This document shows positions 55,727 to 64,000 of a stretch of 64,000 nt of DNA, piece after piece (position 1 is the first letter of the stretch; every line of letters begins with the position of its first letter). Location of the stretch: NCBI RefSeq assembly GCF_000765805.2, contig NZ_JRPD02000004.1, positions 1 through 64,000 on the forward strand, in the 5' to 3' direction. The notes under the pieces are model-generated. The model ran no database searches. It was not told the DNA's origin and saw only the letters and a program-made list of their open reading frames with translations. This DNA is from Helicobacter muridarum (GTDB taxonomy: Bacteria; Campylobacterota; Campylobacteria; Campylobacterales; Helicobacteraceae). The position numbers were made by a program, and so were the translations under genes.

Positions 55727-57247
55727 TTACCATGTGACTCTAGACATGCCAATAAGAATATCATCATAGGCATAAATAAATTCATCATACATAAAATCTA
55801 ATTTATTTGTATTAAAACTAGTATTAGAATCTCCTTTTATGGAGCTAGAAGGATTATTTGTATTGTTTGGATTATCAGATTCTATACCTTTACCAATATC
55901 ATCAGAATCGGGCTGTTGTGGACTCATAGGTATAGATAGAGTTATCGTTTTACTTGGTAATGATTCTATGCCAAATTTATCCACACTTACAACATAATAA
56001 GAATATGTAACCCCTTTTTTCATATTGGTATCAATAAAATCTGCCGTCATGATTCTATCAAATCTATTAATAGAATCATAATTACCTCCCTTACGGTAAA
56101 CAATATAATATCTGATCCTATCATCATTGATAATATTCCAAGTTATAACAGCGGAATTATTCTTTATTTTGCTATCTATTATAGTAGGAGTTTGCGGTGG
56201 GGATAATGTTTGCCCCTTTGTTGGAACATCTTGCTTTTCTGATTCTAATTTATATATATCTTGAGCTGTTACTTTATAAAATCGCGATGCCCCATTTTCT
56301 TGAATCTTATCAATATAAGAAGTAGAACGAACAAAGGCTAACTTTGTATAATTTGCATTTTCAGAATCTGCAACCCAAACATTATATCCAATTATGTCTT
56401 TACCCTCTATTGGATCCCAATCAACCCATATAGCATGAGGCTTATTATTAGTAGCCCTTATACCATTTACAGTATTTGGAGCGGAACGAGTTTGACCTAT
56501 TGCCACCTTACTTGGCACAGATAAAGCACCGTCATAGCTTTGGGAGATAACTCTATATGAATACTCTATACCATTATCAAGACCATTGTCAAAAAATTCA
56601 ACAGACATACGATTATTAGTTGAACCAATATTAACAAATGTATCAGTTTTAGGATCTTTCCTTTGAATGATGTAATTTTTCACAACAGGATTCGGACTTG
56701 GACTCCAAAATATCTTAATACGTCCTGCATAGTTCTTAGAAGTATATACAAAATCAACAGGATCTATATATGCAGTCCTAACTTTCAATACTTCACTTTT
56801 TTTAGAAACACGAGAATCCTCGCCAACTAAAGCGATAGCGTATTCATAGTCTGTTTGTGGTTGCAACTTACTATCAAAATAATGAGTAGATAATGCATTT
56901 TTTATAAAAGCTATTTTTTGAAAATTACCATTACTATCTTTACGATAAATTACATAACCGATAAAAGAATCCAGATCGCCCTCTGGAACTTTCCACTCAA
57001 AACCAATGGAAGTAGAATCTGGCAAAGCATTAAATGACTTTACAACAGGCAAACTCATATCAACTTCATCATTTATAACAGAACTTTTAGAACTATTAGA
57101 CAATGAGGTGCAACCAACTAAAAAAAATATCAATACAAAAAAGCAAAAATAATAAAAGATAATCGACCCTAAAAAAGGTATATGAAATTTTTGTAAATAA
57201 AATTTTTTATTATAGATTTTATATTTATACAAATATATCTTAATCAT
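55727..57247 (-). CDS. fibronectin type III repeat lipoprotein
   Basis: A 506-residue lipoprotein with lipobox LVGC (Cys46) after a long basic and aromatic leader. The mature part is a string of about four FN3 modules: repeats of the kind GYVIYRKDSNG, KNYIIQRKDPKT, GYNVWVADSENA and RYYIVYRKGGNY recur about every 95 residues. The C terminus is low-complexity Asn/Ser and then IGMSRVTW. FN3 modules are protein-binding scaffolds. It lies between rluD and trmB-ftsEX-envC, in the same order as H. pylori HP0745-HP0750 from memory, so a periplasmic link with the division hydrolase machine is possible but unproven. A shorter start would give a more usual signal. Confidence 0.85.
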   Translation of the reverse strand: MIKIYLYKYKIYNKKFYLQKFHIPFLGSIIFYYFCFFVLIFFLVGCTSLSNSSKSSVINDEVDMSLPVVKSFNALPDSTSIGFEWKVPEGDLDSFIGYVIYRKDSNGNFQKIAFIKNALSTHYFDSKLQPQTDYEYAIALVGEDSRVSKKSEVLKVRTAYIDPVDFVYTSKNYAGRIKIFWSPSPNPVVKNYIIQRKDPKTDTFVNIGSTNNRMSVEFFDNGLDNGIEYSYRVISQSYDGALSVPSKVAIGQTRSAPNTVNGIRATNNKPHAIWVDWDPIEGKDIIGYNVWVADSENANYTKLAFVRSTSYIDKIQENGASRFYKVTAQDIYKLESEKQDVPTKGQTLSPPQTPTIIDSKIKNNSAVITWNIINDDRIRYYIVYRKGGNYDSINRFDRIMTADFIDTNMKKGVTYSYYVVSVDKFGIESLPSKTITLSIPMSPQQPDSDDIGKGIESDNPNNTNNPSSSIKGDSNTSFNTNKLDFMYDEFIYAYDDILIGMSRVTW

Positions 57248-57281
57248 TCTGCATTTACCTCATGATATTTCAGTATAGATT

Positions 57282-58322
57282 TTAGCATTTATCATTATTA
57301 TCTATCAAGGTTTGTTGCCAAATACCAAGAGTTGTTTGTAATTTTTCTTGGTAATTACTAAAATTTTGCTCTAAGAATTCTAGCAAATCTTTAGGTATTT
57401 TTGCACTAAAAACCTTACCTTGAAAATAAAGAAATACCGCATGGAGTAACATTTTAGTTTTGTATTCTTTGCTTAAAGAATTGGGACTATAAAGAGAATC
57501 TCCATATATATAACGATTAAGCGAGCATAAATGCACCCTTATTTGATGTGTCCTGCCACTAAATAATCTAACACTTACAAGCTCATATTTACCATTATCG
57601 CTTTTCGCAATGCTTAAAAACTCGCTCTTAGAATCTCTAGCTTTAGGAAATCTATTTTTATCTAGCTTTGCCATTTTTAAACGATTATTTGGGTTTCTTC
57701 CCATAAAGCACTCTACTATAATATGACTTTCTTGAAGCGGTGGGGAAATAATACAAATATAAATCCTGCCAAGCTTTCTTCTTTGTAGCATATCAGCAAA
57801 GAATTTGTGGCTTTCATTATTTTTTGCAATAAGGATTGCTCCACTTGTATCTTTATCCAATCTATGAACAATCCCGCTTCTTTCCTCTCCATTAATTGTA
57901 GAAAGAGAATATTTATGAAATTGCAAATAATCACTTAATGTAATATCTTTTATACTTGGGGCAGGATGAACTGCTAGATTGCGAGGTTTATTTAAGATAA
58001 TATAGTCACTAGTTTCCGCAATAACTTCAATATAAATATTTTTTATATATTCAGCATTGCTAGATTTAATACTTGATTCTAAATAAATATTAGATTTGCT
58101 ATATTCTAAGGTTTTTTTTATGAAATCTCGCGAGGCATAAATGTTGATTACATCTTTTTTGAAAAGCTTTCTGCTTTTCTTAGCCAATATATCATTTACA
58201 AACACATACCCCGCATCTATCCACTGCGAACTTTGATGTCTAGAAATTCCTAAAACTTCGTGCAAAGCTATATCTAACCTAGCAAAATCTTGCAATAAGC
58301 CAAAACAATACAAAATATTCAT
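57282..58322 (-). CDS. rluD: RluD-family 23S rRNA pseudouridine synthase
   Basis: A 346-residue RNA-modifying enzyme. An N-terminal S4 RNA-binding domain (about 13-70, with SSQWIDAGYVFVND) is followed by the catalytic core with RLDKDTSGAIL carrying the catalytic Asp, then GRTHQIRVHLCSLNRYIYGD near the end. The RluD/RluC group modifies helix 69 or similar 23S sites; which site is not certain. It overlaps the antiporter gene by 4 nt. Confidence 0.93.
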   Translation of the reverse strand: MNILYCFGLLQDFARLDIALHEVLGISRHQSSQWIDAGYVFVNDILAKKSRKLFKKDVINIYASRDFIKKTLEYSKSNIYLESSIKSSNAEYIKNIYIEVIAETSDYIILNKPRNLAVHPAPSIKDITLSDYLQFHKYSLSTINGEERSGIVHRLDKDTSGAILIAKNNESHKFFADMLQRRKLGRIYICIISPPLQESHIIVECFMGRNPNNRLKMAKLDKNRFPKARDSKSEFLSIAKSDNGKYELVSVRLFSGRTHQIRVHLCSLNRYIYGDSLYSPNSLSKEYKTKMLLHAVFLYFQGKVFSAKIPKDLLEFLEQNFSNYQEKLQTTLGIWQQTLIDNNDKC

Positions 58323-59869
58323 ATTTTTGAAGCATATAAATTTTTATAAAGCCAAAAGATTCCAATACATAAAGCAATACCAACTATGTATCCTGCAATC
58401 AAAGAATAAAATATACTTGCTACCAAAAAACTTATTAGTGTTATTCCTGCTATTGTGCTAACATATGGCAATTGTGTAATAAAATGGCTTTGCACGGAAC
58501 AACCAGCACCTGTAGCTGATAATATGGTAGTATCTGATATAGGAGAAGCGTGATCTCCATATACAGCACCAGATAATATTGCAGATATAACAAAGCTAAG
58601 TTCAAGCCCATTAACATTTGCAAGGGTAGCTCCAATGGGTAGCATAATGGCAAATGTTCCCCAACTAGTGCCAGTGCAAAATGCAATAAAAGCAGAAATA
58701 ATAAATGAAACTAATGGGATAGCAATACCAGCTGCTATGATATTGCTTTCAAGCCACAACCTAGATAAATTAGATAGATAGATTCCACTTTGCAAATCAT
58801 TCTTTATAACAGGACCTATGCTCCATGCAAGCACAAGAATCAAAACAGCAGGTAGCATAGATAACACGCCCATTTTAATAATTGGAAAGAAAGAATCTGT
58901 AGTAAAATGCTTATATGATATTATATAGCTTATTATAAGTGCACCAAAGCCCCCCCAAAATAACGAAAAGCTAGTATCTGTATTAGCAAGCATATCTATT
59001 ATGCTTATACTTTTTGATTCTAAATAACCTGTAATCAATATCAATGCCCCTATAAAGAATATAAGGCTTATAATTGGTATAATTAGTAAATAAATACTGC
59101 TAGGGGCTCTTTGTTTGGATTGGAGGAAATCGCTTACACCGATATTTCTATTACGTCTCATGGCTGGTAAATCTATCTGCCAATAAATTGTCAAAAAAAC
59201 TGCGAGTAATGCAAGCCAAGCATAATAATTACCCCAAATACTAGCGAATAATAAAAGAAAGGCATTGTTTTCATTTAATCCACCAATGATTCCTATTATG
59301 TAAGCACCCCAACTAGAGATTGGCATTAGAATGCAAATTGGTGCGGCAGTAGAATCTATAATATATGCTAGTCTTTCTCTTGTAGAATTATTTGCATCAT
59401 TAAGGTGCTTACTCATCTGTCCAACCGTAAGTGCATTAAAATAATCATCAATAAATATAACAATCCCAGCGATAAATGCCAAAAACTCCGAACCTTTTGC
59501 GGTTTTTATCCTATTGCGAGTCCACTTAACAAAAGCAGACACGCCGCCTGAATAAGAGATGACTTGAGTTAAAATTCCAAGAATAAACATAAACCCGAAT
59601 ACATAGAAATTAGATAGCTCAATATCTACTCCATTCTCTGATACGCTATAAAATACGCCGCTAATACTATGATAAACATAAAATAAGGAATGCAATATAT
59701 TTTCATTCCAATTAATTTGCATTCCATACAAAATGCTACCCGCAAAGCCTACCATAATACCAGATAAACAAATTCCAACGAAAAGAGATAAGACAATTCG
59801 TTTTGTAATAATAACCATTGTGATAACAAATATAGGTATAACCAAACTAAATGCAGAATCTGCATACAT
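58319..59869 (-). CDS. NhaC-type Na+/H+ antiporter family protein
   Basis: About 516 residues with ten or more membrane helices. FIDDYFNALTVGQMSKHLND, PISSWGAYIIGIIGG and GAVYGDHASPISDTTILSATG are the conserved signatures of the NhaC/YuiF group, which exchange Na+ or amino acids against protons. The frame runs to TTG 59929, but AAAAGGA 8 nt before ATG 59869 favours this start (MYADSAFSLV). It is the first gene of the operon reaching to envC. A 7-G run on the coding strand at about 58950 is short and in frame. Confidence 0.88.
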   Translation of the reverse strand: MYADSAFSLVIPIFVITMVIITKRIVLSLFVGICLSGIMVGFAGSILYGMQINWNENILHSLFYVYHSISGVFYSVSENGVDIELSNFYVFGFMFILGILTQVISYSGGVSAFVKWTRNRIKTAKGSEFLAFIAGIVIFIDDYFNALTVGQMSKHLNDANNSTRERLAYIIDSTAAPICILMPISSWGAYIIGIIGGLNENNAFLLLFASIWGNYYAWLALLAVFLTIYWQIDLPAMRRNRNIGVSDFLQSKQRAPSSIYLLIIPIISLIFFIGALILITGYLESKSISIIDMLANTDTSFSLFWGGFGALIISYIISYKHFTTDSFFPIIKMGVLSMLPAVLILVLAWSIGPVIKNDLQSGIYLSNLSRLWLESNIIAAGIAIPLVSFIISAFIAFCTGTSWGTFAIMLPIGATLANVNGLELSFVISAILSGAVYGDHASPISDTTILSATGAGCSVQSHFITQLPYVSTIAGITLISFLVASIFYSLIAGYIVGIALCIGIFWLYKNLYASKI

Positions 59870-60058
59870 AAATAAAATCCTTTTGATAGAGTCCTCTTTC
59901 ATTGTAGCTTGAAAGACTAAATCTTGCAATATATTTTAGCAATGAGCGAGTGTTTGGAATCCTTATTGTTGGGAAAGTTCTAGCATTTTGGTAATACTAT
60001 TTAAGTTTAATAAAACTTATTATAATTGTTAGCTAAAATATTAAAAGCAGGGAGATAT

Positions 60059-60685
60059 ATGGAAAACGAAGTGATTGAATTGCTAAAGGATCATAACAAC
60101 TTGGAAAGTTTTGGCTATATGATTCTATTTCTATACTCTGTGGGTGGAGGATATATTGGAATCATAACAGCTGGCGTATTCTCATCTCTAGGGAAGTTTG
60201 ATTTAAGCATTAGTATCTTGTTGGCAATTTGCGGAAATGTTATTGGAAGCTCACTTTTTTGTGTATTTGCTAGAACACAAAAAAGCGAAGTTTTTAAAAT
60301 TTTTAAAAAACATAAACGAAAATTAGCCTACCTACAAATCATGATAAAGAAATATGATTGGATAATTTTCCTAATTAGCAAATTCATACATGGTTTTAGA
60401 ACATTTGTCCCCATAGCTGTTGGCATTAGTAAATATAGCTTGATAAAGTTTTTATGTATCAACTTCATTGCGTGTATCATTTGGGGCATCAGCTTAGGGT
60501 TACTTGGATTCTATGCGACAGGTATGCTATTACCTATATTAAAATTTTTACTTCAATATCCATATTTATTTGCTATTATTTTGCTAACACTCATTACAAT
60601 ATTCACAGTTATTAGTTATATACGTAAGCGACTATCAAAAGATAATAATATACAGCTAATTGATAATAGAAGTAAATTAGAATAA
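60059..60685 (+). CDS. DedA-family membrane protein
   Basis: About 208 residues, second DedA-type protein of the window. The core reads FLYSVGGGYIGIITAGVFSSLG, ICGNVIGSSLFCVFAR, and ISKFIHGFRTFVPIAVGIS with the conserved Arg and Pro. The usual E-x3-P of the first re-entrant loop is replaced, so it belongs to a different DedA branch from 28442. GGGAG 5 nt before ATG 60059 decides the start over the ATG at 60026. It is a single gene convergent with bpt. Confidence 0.88.
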   Translation: MENEVIELLKDHNNLESFGYMILFLYSVGGGYIGIITAGVFSSLGKFDLSISILLAICGNVIGSSLFCVFARTQKSEVFKIFKKHKRKLAYLQIMIKKYDWIIFLISKFIHGFRTFVPIAVGISKYSLIKFLCINFIACIIWGISLGLLGFYATGMLLPILKFLLQYPYLFAIILLTLITIFTVISYIRKRLSKDNNIQLIDNRSKLE

Positions 60686-60744
60686 TAATAAGAAAATTTA
60701 ATTTAATATAAAGTTAAACAAAATAACTATTAGCAACAGTACTG

Positions 60745-61467
60745 CTAATCATATCTCTTCCAATATGTCCTATCAAAGAAGTCTGCCTCATTTAATAAAG
60801 CCTCAAATGGTTTGAATCTCTCCTTGTAGCCCATAGACTTATGCCCCTTAATCCAATAACCAGGATAAAAATATTTTAACTTAAGTTTTCTAGCTAGATT
60901 TAGTAATAATAATATATTTAATGTTCCTAAGCTCAACTTTTCAAAATCATGATCATAGAAAAAGTAATTAGCACTCATAGAATCTTCCACAATATCAAAA
61001 TAGCTAACCCCAACCAAATGCCCTTCACGATAGAGACACATCTCATATCCAAAAAACTCACTACCAGATACAAATGAGCTTGTATATCTATCCATATCAA
61101 TGCTATTCATACTCCAGCCCTTTTTATACATCATTTTATTATGATATTTAAGATACAGGCATACCCTAGCATCATTTGTTAGTGGACGTCTAATTTGTAT
61201 CAAAGTATTAATATTCTTTTTCATTACTTTTTTCATACTAGAAGTCATATTGAATTCTTGGACTAGATTCCTAATAGTAATGCATCTATTACAACCAAAA
61301 CATTGAGGTACAAAGTAATATTCACCAAAACGTCTATATCCTCTAGCTAACAAGCCATTATAAAAATAAGGAGTGCAATCCTTAATACATAGATAGCGAA
61401 ATTGGCTTTGAAGCTCCTCAAAATATGAACAAGGATGTAATTCAGAAAAAAAATCAAAATACTCCAT
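60745..61467 (-). CDS. bpt: aspartate/glutamate leucyltransferase
   Basis: A 240-residue aminoacyl-tRNA-protein transferase that tags N-terminal Asp or Glu with Leu for ClpS/ClpAP breakdown. YFYNGLLARGYRRFGEYYF, the CFGCNRC cluster near residue 58, and the GNAT-like segments GVSYFDIVEDSMSANYFFYD and YFYPGYWIKGHKSMGYKERF are as in bacterial Bpt/ATE proteins. The Leu specificity is inferred from bacterial members. It is last in the mqnP operon. Confidence 0.9.
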   Translation of the reverse strand: MEYFDFFSELHPCSYFEELQSQFRYLCIKDCTPYFYNGLLARGYRRFGEYYFVPQCFGCNRCITIRNLVQEFNMTSSMKKVMKKNINTLIQIRRPLTNDARVCLYLKYHNKMMYKKGWSMNSIDMDRYTSSFVSGSEFFGYEMCLYREGHLVGVSYFDIVEDSMSANYFFYDHDFEKLSLGTLNILLLLNLARKLKLKYFYPGYWIKGHKSMGYKERFKPFEALLNEADFFDRTYWKRYD

Positions 61468-61477
61468 ATTATTCCAA

Positions 61478-62059
61478 CTAACGAAAAAACTTTATTTTAT
61501 TATAAGTTTTTATTGCTATTAAATAAAAAATAGGAATATCAAGTAGATTTATCACAGATTTTACTAGATAATCAAATAAAAATAACATAAAAACATCATA
61601 ATAAGGCAAAACAAATAAAAACGCTATATGAAAAAATATAAAGGTATCAATACACTGCGCAATACTAGTACTTACACCATTGCGTAGCCACCATAGTGAT
61701 GGAAACTTCTCTTTTAATTTATAAAAAACAAATACATCAAGAAATTGAGAAGCAAAAAACGCCAATATGCTAGCAAATGCAATTCTAGGGTCGCTAACTA
61801 TAAATACAGATGTGATAAATGCAAAAAATAACCCAAACCTAAGCGTTCTAAGCACTTCCTTGCGACTATATTTCTCACTTAATATATCCATTAACAAAAA
61901 AGATAATGGATATGTAAGCGCACCATATGTAACATGTGTATCCATGATTCTAAAACTAACAAGCATATTAGAAATAGTAATAATACAAACAAATATTGAT
62001 ACTGTTAACCAAAATACCGTTTTGCTCATCTTAGATTCTACTGGTTGATAGGAATTCAT
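61478..62059 (-). CDS. yhhQ: queuosine precursor transporter, YhhQ family
   Basis: A 193-residue membrane protein with about six helices. ALTYPLSFLLMDILSEKYSRKEV and FASQFLDVFVFYKLKEKF are the conserved parts of the DUF165/YhhQ family, which imports 7-cyano- or 7-deazaguanine precursors of queuosine. GGAAG precedes the ATG. It starts 21 nt after the coiled-coil gene and is followed by bpt after 10 nt. Confidence 0.92.
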   Translation of the reverse strand: MNSYQPVESKMSKTVFWLTVSIFVCIITISNMLVSFRIMDTHVTYGALTYPLSFLLMDILSEKYSRKEVLRTLRFGLFFAFITSVFIVSDPRIAFASILAFFASQFLDVFVFYKLKEKFPSLWWLRNGVSTSIAQCIDTFIFFHIAFLFVLPYYDVFMLFLFDYLVKSVINLLDIPIFYLIAIKTYNKIKFFR

Positions 62060-62080
62060 TATACTTCCTTATTTGACTTT

Positions 62081-62590
62081 TTATTTAGCATTTAACTCGG
62101 AGAGTTTTAACACAAATTCTATCTCCCCCTTACTCATATAAAGATCTTTGGCTATGGCATCAATGGTGTAACCATTTTTAAACATATCAATGATCTGTTT
62201 TTCATTTCTTTGTTGTGTTGGAGTATTAAAATGTCCAAGAGAACGTAATTTCTCCTCAAGTATAAGAATTTTGTCCTCAAAATAATCTCTATCACTTTGT
62301 AAACCATGTTGCAAGGCGTTTATGTCACTTTTATGTTCTGTGATAATTTTCAGTAAGTCGTTATATTTACTAGAATCTCTAGACTTTTCAGATTCTACAA
62401 TCCACTTCTGTATCTTATAAATTTCTTTATTTATATCTTCGATTGAGTGTTCTAGCTGAATAATCTTCTTATAAGTTTCTTTCTCTTTCGTCATTATATA
62501 AAGTAAAATAATAATAACTACTATAATAAAACATAAAGCAATAATCACACTCATTGTTTCATAGCTTATATTAACAAATGAATCTGTCAT
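62081..62590 (-). CDS. membrane-anchored coiled-coil protein with C-terminal HTH-like segment
   Basis: About 169 residues. A membrane helix lies at 12-34 (VIIALCFIIVVIIILLYIM), a coiled coil at about 40-115, and the C terminus has IDMFKNGYTIDAIAKDLYMSKGEIEFVLKL, which looks like a short helix-turn-helix of the DUF6115 type. AGGGG lies 7 nt before ATG 62590; an ATG two codons earlier is too close to it. A Helicobacter motor protein called FlgV has, as I recall, a similar plan, but I cannot assign it. It follows the unknown 62601 gene by 10 nt. Confidence 0.8.
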   Translation of the reverse strand: MTDSFVNISYETMSVIIALCFIIVVIIILLYIMTKEKETYKKIIQLEHSIEDINKEIYKIQKWIVESEKSRDSSKYNDLLKIITEHKSDINALQHGLQSDRDYFEDKILILEEKLRSLGHFNTPTQQRNEKQIIDMFKNGYTIDAIAKDLYMSKGEIEFVLKLSELNAK

Positions 62591-62600
62591 ATTCATTCCC

Positions 62601-63263
62601 CTAGTAAATATCGGATTTACGCGCTTTAAGCATTTCTCTCTCTACACTCATTATATAGCCATCATAATCTTTTAAATCTCTCTCACCTATCTTTGTAATA
62701 CGAAATACATCAATATCCAAGCCCTCTGCAAATAATGGAACATAACGAGCAGGAAATGTAGGTAAAAATAATCTTACATAATATTGTCTCCATACAAGCA
62801 AATTTTTGCCATGGGATTCTTGAGGTTGATTGGAAATGTTGGTTGCATTTGTAGAATGTGAATAGACACTAAGATTAGAATTTACTAAAACATCTGGCAA
62901 GTTGCCTTTCTCCTGCGCACCAATATCGCTGCTCTGTAACACAACAATACCATGACCAAGCTTATATGTATGGGAGATATGTTCTAAGTCTATATATTTT
63001 ATAGCATTTCCAGATATAAGATTCTCAATATGCTCTAGTTTTTTATAAATTTGCACTAACATTTCACCTAGTATAAATGTCCCACCCCCACACTTACAAT
63101 CACCGCTCTTTGATTTTAGTGAACTCAACCATTTTTCAATAGAATTATTGTGAATCTGCGTTATAGTATGATACTCTTCTAGAGCTTTGGGATTCAGATC
63201 CTCATCTAAAAGCTGAAATTCAATTTGCAATCTAGATTCTACTAATCGAGTTTGAAACTCCAT
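62601..63263 (-). CDS. unrecognised conserved-looking 220-aa protein
   Basis: I do not recognise this protein. It is soluble, with a helical first half (about 1-90) holding a Cys cluster CKCGGG at about 56-61, a variable middle, and a C-terminal part (LVWRQYYVRLFLPTFPARYVP, then DYDGYIMSVEREML) that is well-ordered. The first half could be a dimer helix bundle and the second half a PilZ-like barrel, but neither is certain. It begins one base after the mqnP stop, with GAGG 7 nt ahead, and ends 10 nt before the membrane coiled-coil gene. The two unnamed genes stay together, which suggests a joint function. Confidence 0.8.
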   Translation of the reverse strand: MEFQTRLVESRLQIEFQLLDEDLNPKALEEYHTITQIHNNSIEKWLSSLKSKSGDCKCGGGTFILGEMLVQIYKKLEHIENLISGNAIKYIDLEHISHTYKLGHGIVVLQSSDIGAQEKGNLPDVLVNSNLSVYSHSTNATNISNQPQESHGKNLLVWRQYYVRLFLPTFPARYVPLFAEGLDIDVFRITKIGERDLKDYDGYIMSVEREMLKARKSDIY

Positions 63264-63264
63264 A

Positions 63265-64000
63265 TCAAAACCTCACTACACTATCTAAGATGATAAAAAA
63301 CAAGAATACAAATCCCAAATAACCATTAGTAACAAAAAACGCCTTTGGAATATTGTGTAAATCCTTGCAAACTATCACATGCTCATAAACCAACATAATA
63401 GCAGCTAACAATAATCCTATAATTGCTAGATTATATGTTTGACTACACCTAAGAAATATGGCCCAACAAAATATTGCCAAAATATGCGAAATTCTAGATA
63501 TGCTCAAGGCATTATCTAAGCCAAATCTAGATGGCACAGAATATAGTCCATTAGCCTTATCGTGCTCTATGTCTTGTAACGAATAAATCAAGTCAAAACC
63601 AGCAACCCAAAATAACACACCTAAACATAAAAACGCAGTCCAAATATGCAAATCTCCGCTTACAGCAATATCACCAGCAAGAGGTGCTAAACCAAGAGAC
63701 AATCCTAAAACCCAATGGGCTAAATATGAGAATCTCTTCATTAGACTATAAAATCCAATAATAATAAGAAATGGAACTGATAGCATAAATGCTAAATCAT
63801 TGATAAAATAACTTACTAATACAAATGCAATGATATTTAGAATACAAAATGCGAGTAATGAAATAACTGAAATCCTACCATCAACGCTTGGGCGATTCTT
63901 GGTGCGATTATTAGTAATGTCAATATCCCTATCACAAAACCTATTGAAAGCCATAGCAAAATTCCTAGCACTAACTAAGGCAATAACACATAAAAATAAA
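63265..64000 (-). CDS. mqnP: UbiA-family prenyltransferase, probably MqnP (5' end outside window)
   Basis: The frame continues to the right edge without a start, so the N terminus is missing. The protein transfers a polyprenyl chain to an aromatic ring at the membrane. The first Asp motif is FNRFCDRDID and the second is YSLQDIEHDKANGLYS; about seven membrane helices are visible. Campylobacterota make menaquinone by the futalosine route, in which the UbiA-like enzyme is MqnP; this is inferred from the group rather than from residues. The gene heads a tight operon with two unnamed genes, yhhQ and bpt. Confidence 0.85.
   Translation of the reverse strand, partial: LFLCVIALVSARNFAMAFNRFCDRDIDITNNRTKNRPSVDGRISVISLLAFCILNIIAFVLVSYFINDLAFMLSVPFLIIIGFYSLMKRFSYLAHWVLGLSLGLAPLAGDIAVSGDLHIWTAFLCLGVLFWVAGFDLIYSLQDIEHDKANGLYSVPSRFGLDNALSISRISHILAIFCWAIFLRCSQTYNLAIIGLLLAAIMLVYEHVIVCKDLHNIPKAFFVTNGYLGFVFLFFIILDSVVRF

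Noticed and set aside
58950-58956. Seven-base C/G run in the NhaC-type gene as a phase-variation tract
   Set aside because: It is short, in frame, and encodes conserved glycines; slippage at this length is rare.
1-64000. tRNA, rRNA, CRISPR arrays, riboswitches and complete insertion sequences
   Set aside because: I looked for T-loop signatures, regular direct repeats, long leaders and transposase motifs and found none that hold up. A tRNAscan, Infernal and ISfinder search would settle it.

Overview
The window is an AT-rich (roughly 30% GC by eye) chromosomal segment of a Campylobacterota bacterium, almost certainly a Helicobacter. The reasons are an orphan HsrA-type regulator without a phosphoacceptor Asp, a FliS co-chaperone of the HP1076 type behind a sigma-54 promoter, a Cys-rich Sel1/Hcp-like lipoprotein, a UbiA/MqnP-type prenyltransferase, and gene order around trmB-ftsE-ftsX-envC and nrdB-pcm that I recall from H. 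pylori. Complete genes for steps H. pylori lacks (hisIE, purH, metE, argB) point to a non-pylori, probably enterohepatic, species. No tRNA, rRNA, CRISPR array or complete insertion sequence was recognised.

Layout. 1-5.3 kb: 3' end of a divergent gamma-glutamyltranspeptidase, hsrA, a small gene behind a sigma-54 promoter, a receiver-domain coiled-coil protein, a HIT hydrolase and an exported ankyrin protein, all on +. 5.3-14.4 kb: minus-strand SPFH-hisIE-DUF2393 and ilvE, a plus-strand phosphate transporter, then an amino-acid ABC transporter and ccoG on minus. 14.5-19.6 kb: ABC-F, a MacB/LolD-like ATPase, a broken GT8 glycosyltransferase with a 13-G tract, and tatC. 19.8-36.1 kb: HDOD protein, a relatively GC-rich ugd, cytochrome c, ileS, a fliN-fliO-tonB run, DedA and carbonic anhydrase, rbfA-rimP, purH, the FliS co-chaperone gene, enolase and a nitroreductase. 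36.2-40.3 kb: metE, then an accessory patch of small orphan ORFs, an Hcp-like lipoprotein and the 3' stub of a phage-type integrase directly upstream of fliP. 40.4-44.7 kb: fliP-hydrolase-nrdB-nitrilase-pcm. 44.8-51.4 kb: argB, a META-domain protein, comM, a BI-1 protein, an ABC-2 exporter pair and a phosphoesterase. 51.6-59.9 kb: a tight seven-gene minus-strand operon nhaC-rluD-FN3 lipoprotein-trmB-ftsE-ftsX-envC. 60-64 kb: DedA on +, then a minus-strand operon mqnP-unknown-coiled coil-yhhQ-bpt running off the right edge.

The most notable items are the GGT with an Asp-to-Asn change at the alpha-amino-binding position and Gly-Ser instead of Gly-Gly in the oxyanion loop; two exact GG-N10-GC sigma-54 promoters, one in front of an unrecognised gene; the poly-G glycosyltransferase with a separate frameshift; the integrase scar at fliP; a perfect 19-bp inverted repeat in a 536-nt gene-free stretch; and strong over-representation of the heptamer TAGAATC/GATTCTA. 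I did not find a clearly new multi-gene system. The nearest candidates are the FN3 lipoprotein embedded in the FtsEX-EnvC operon and the pair of unnamed genes between mqnP and yhhQ.
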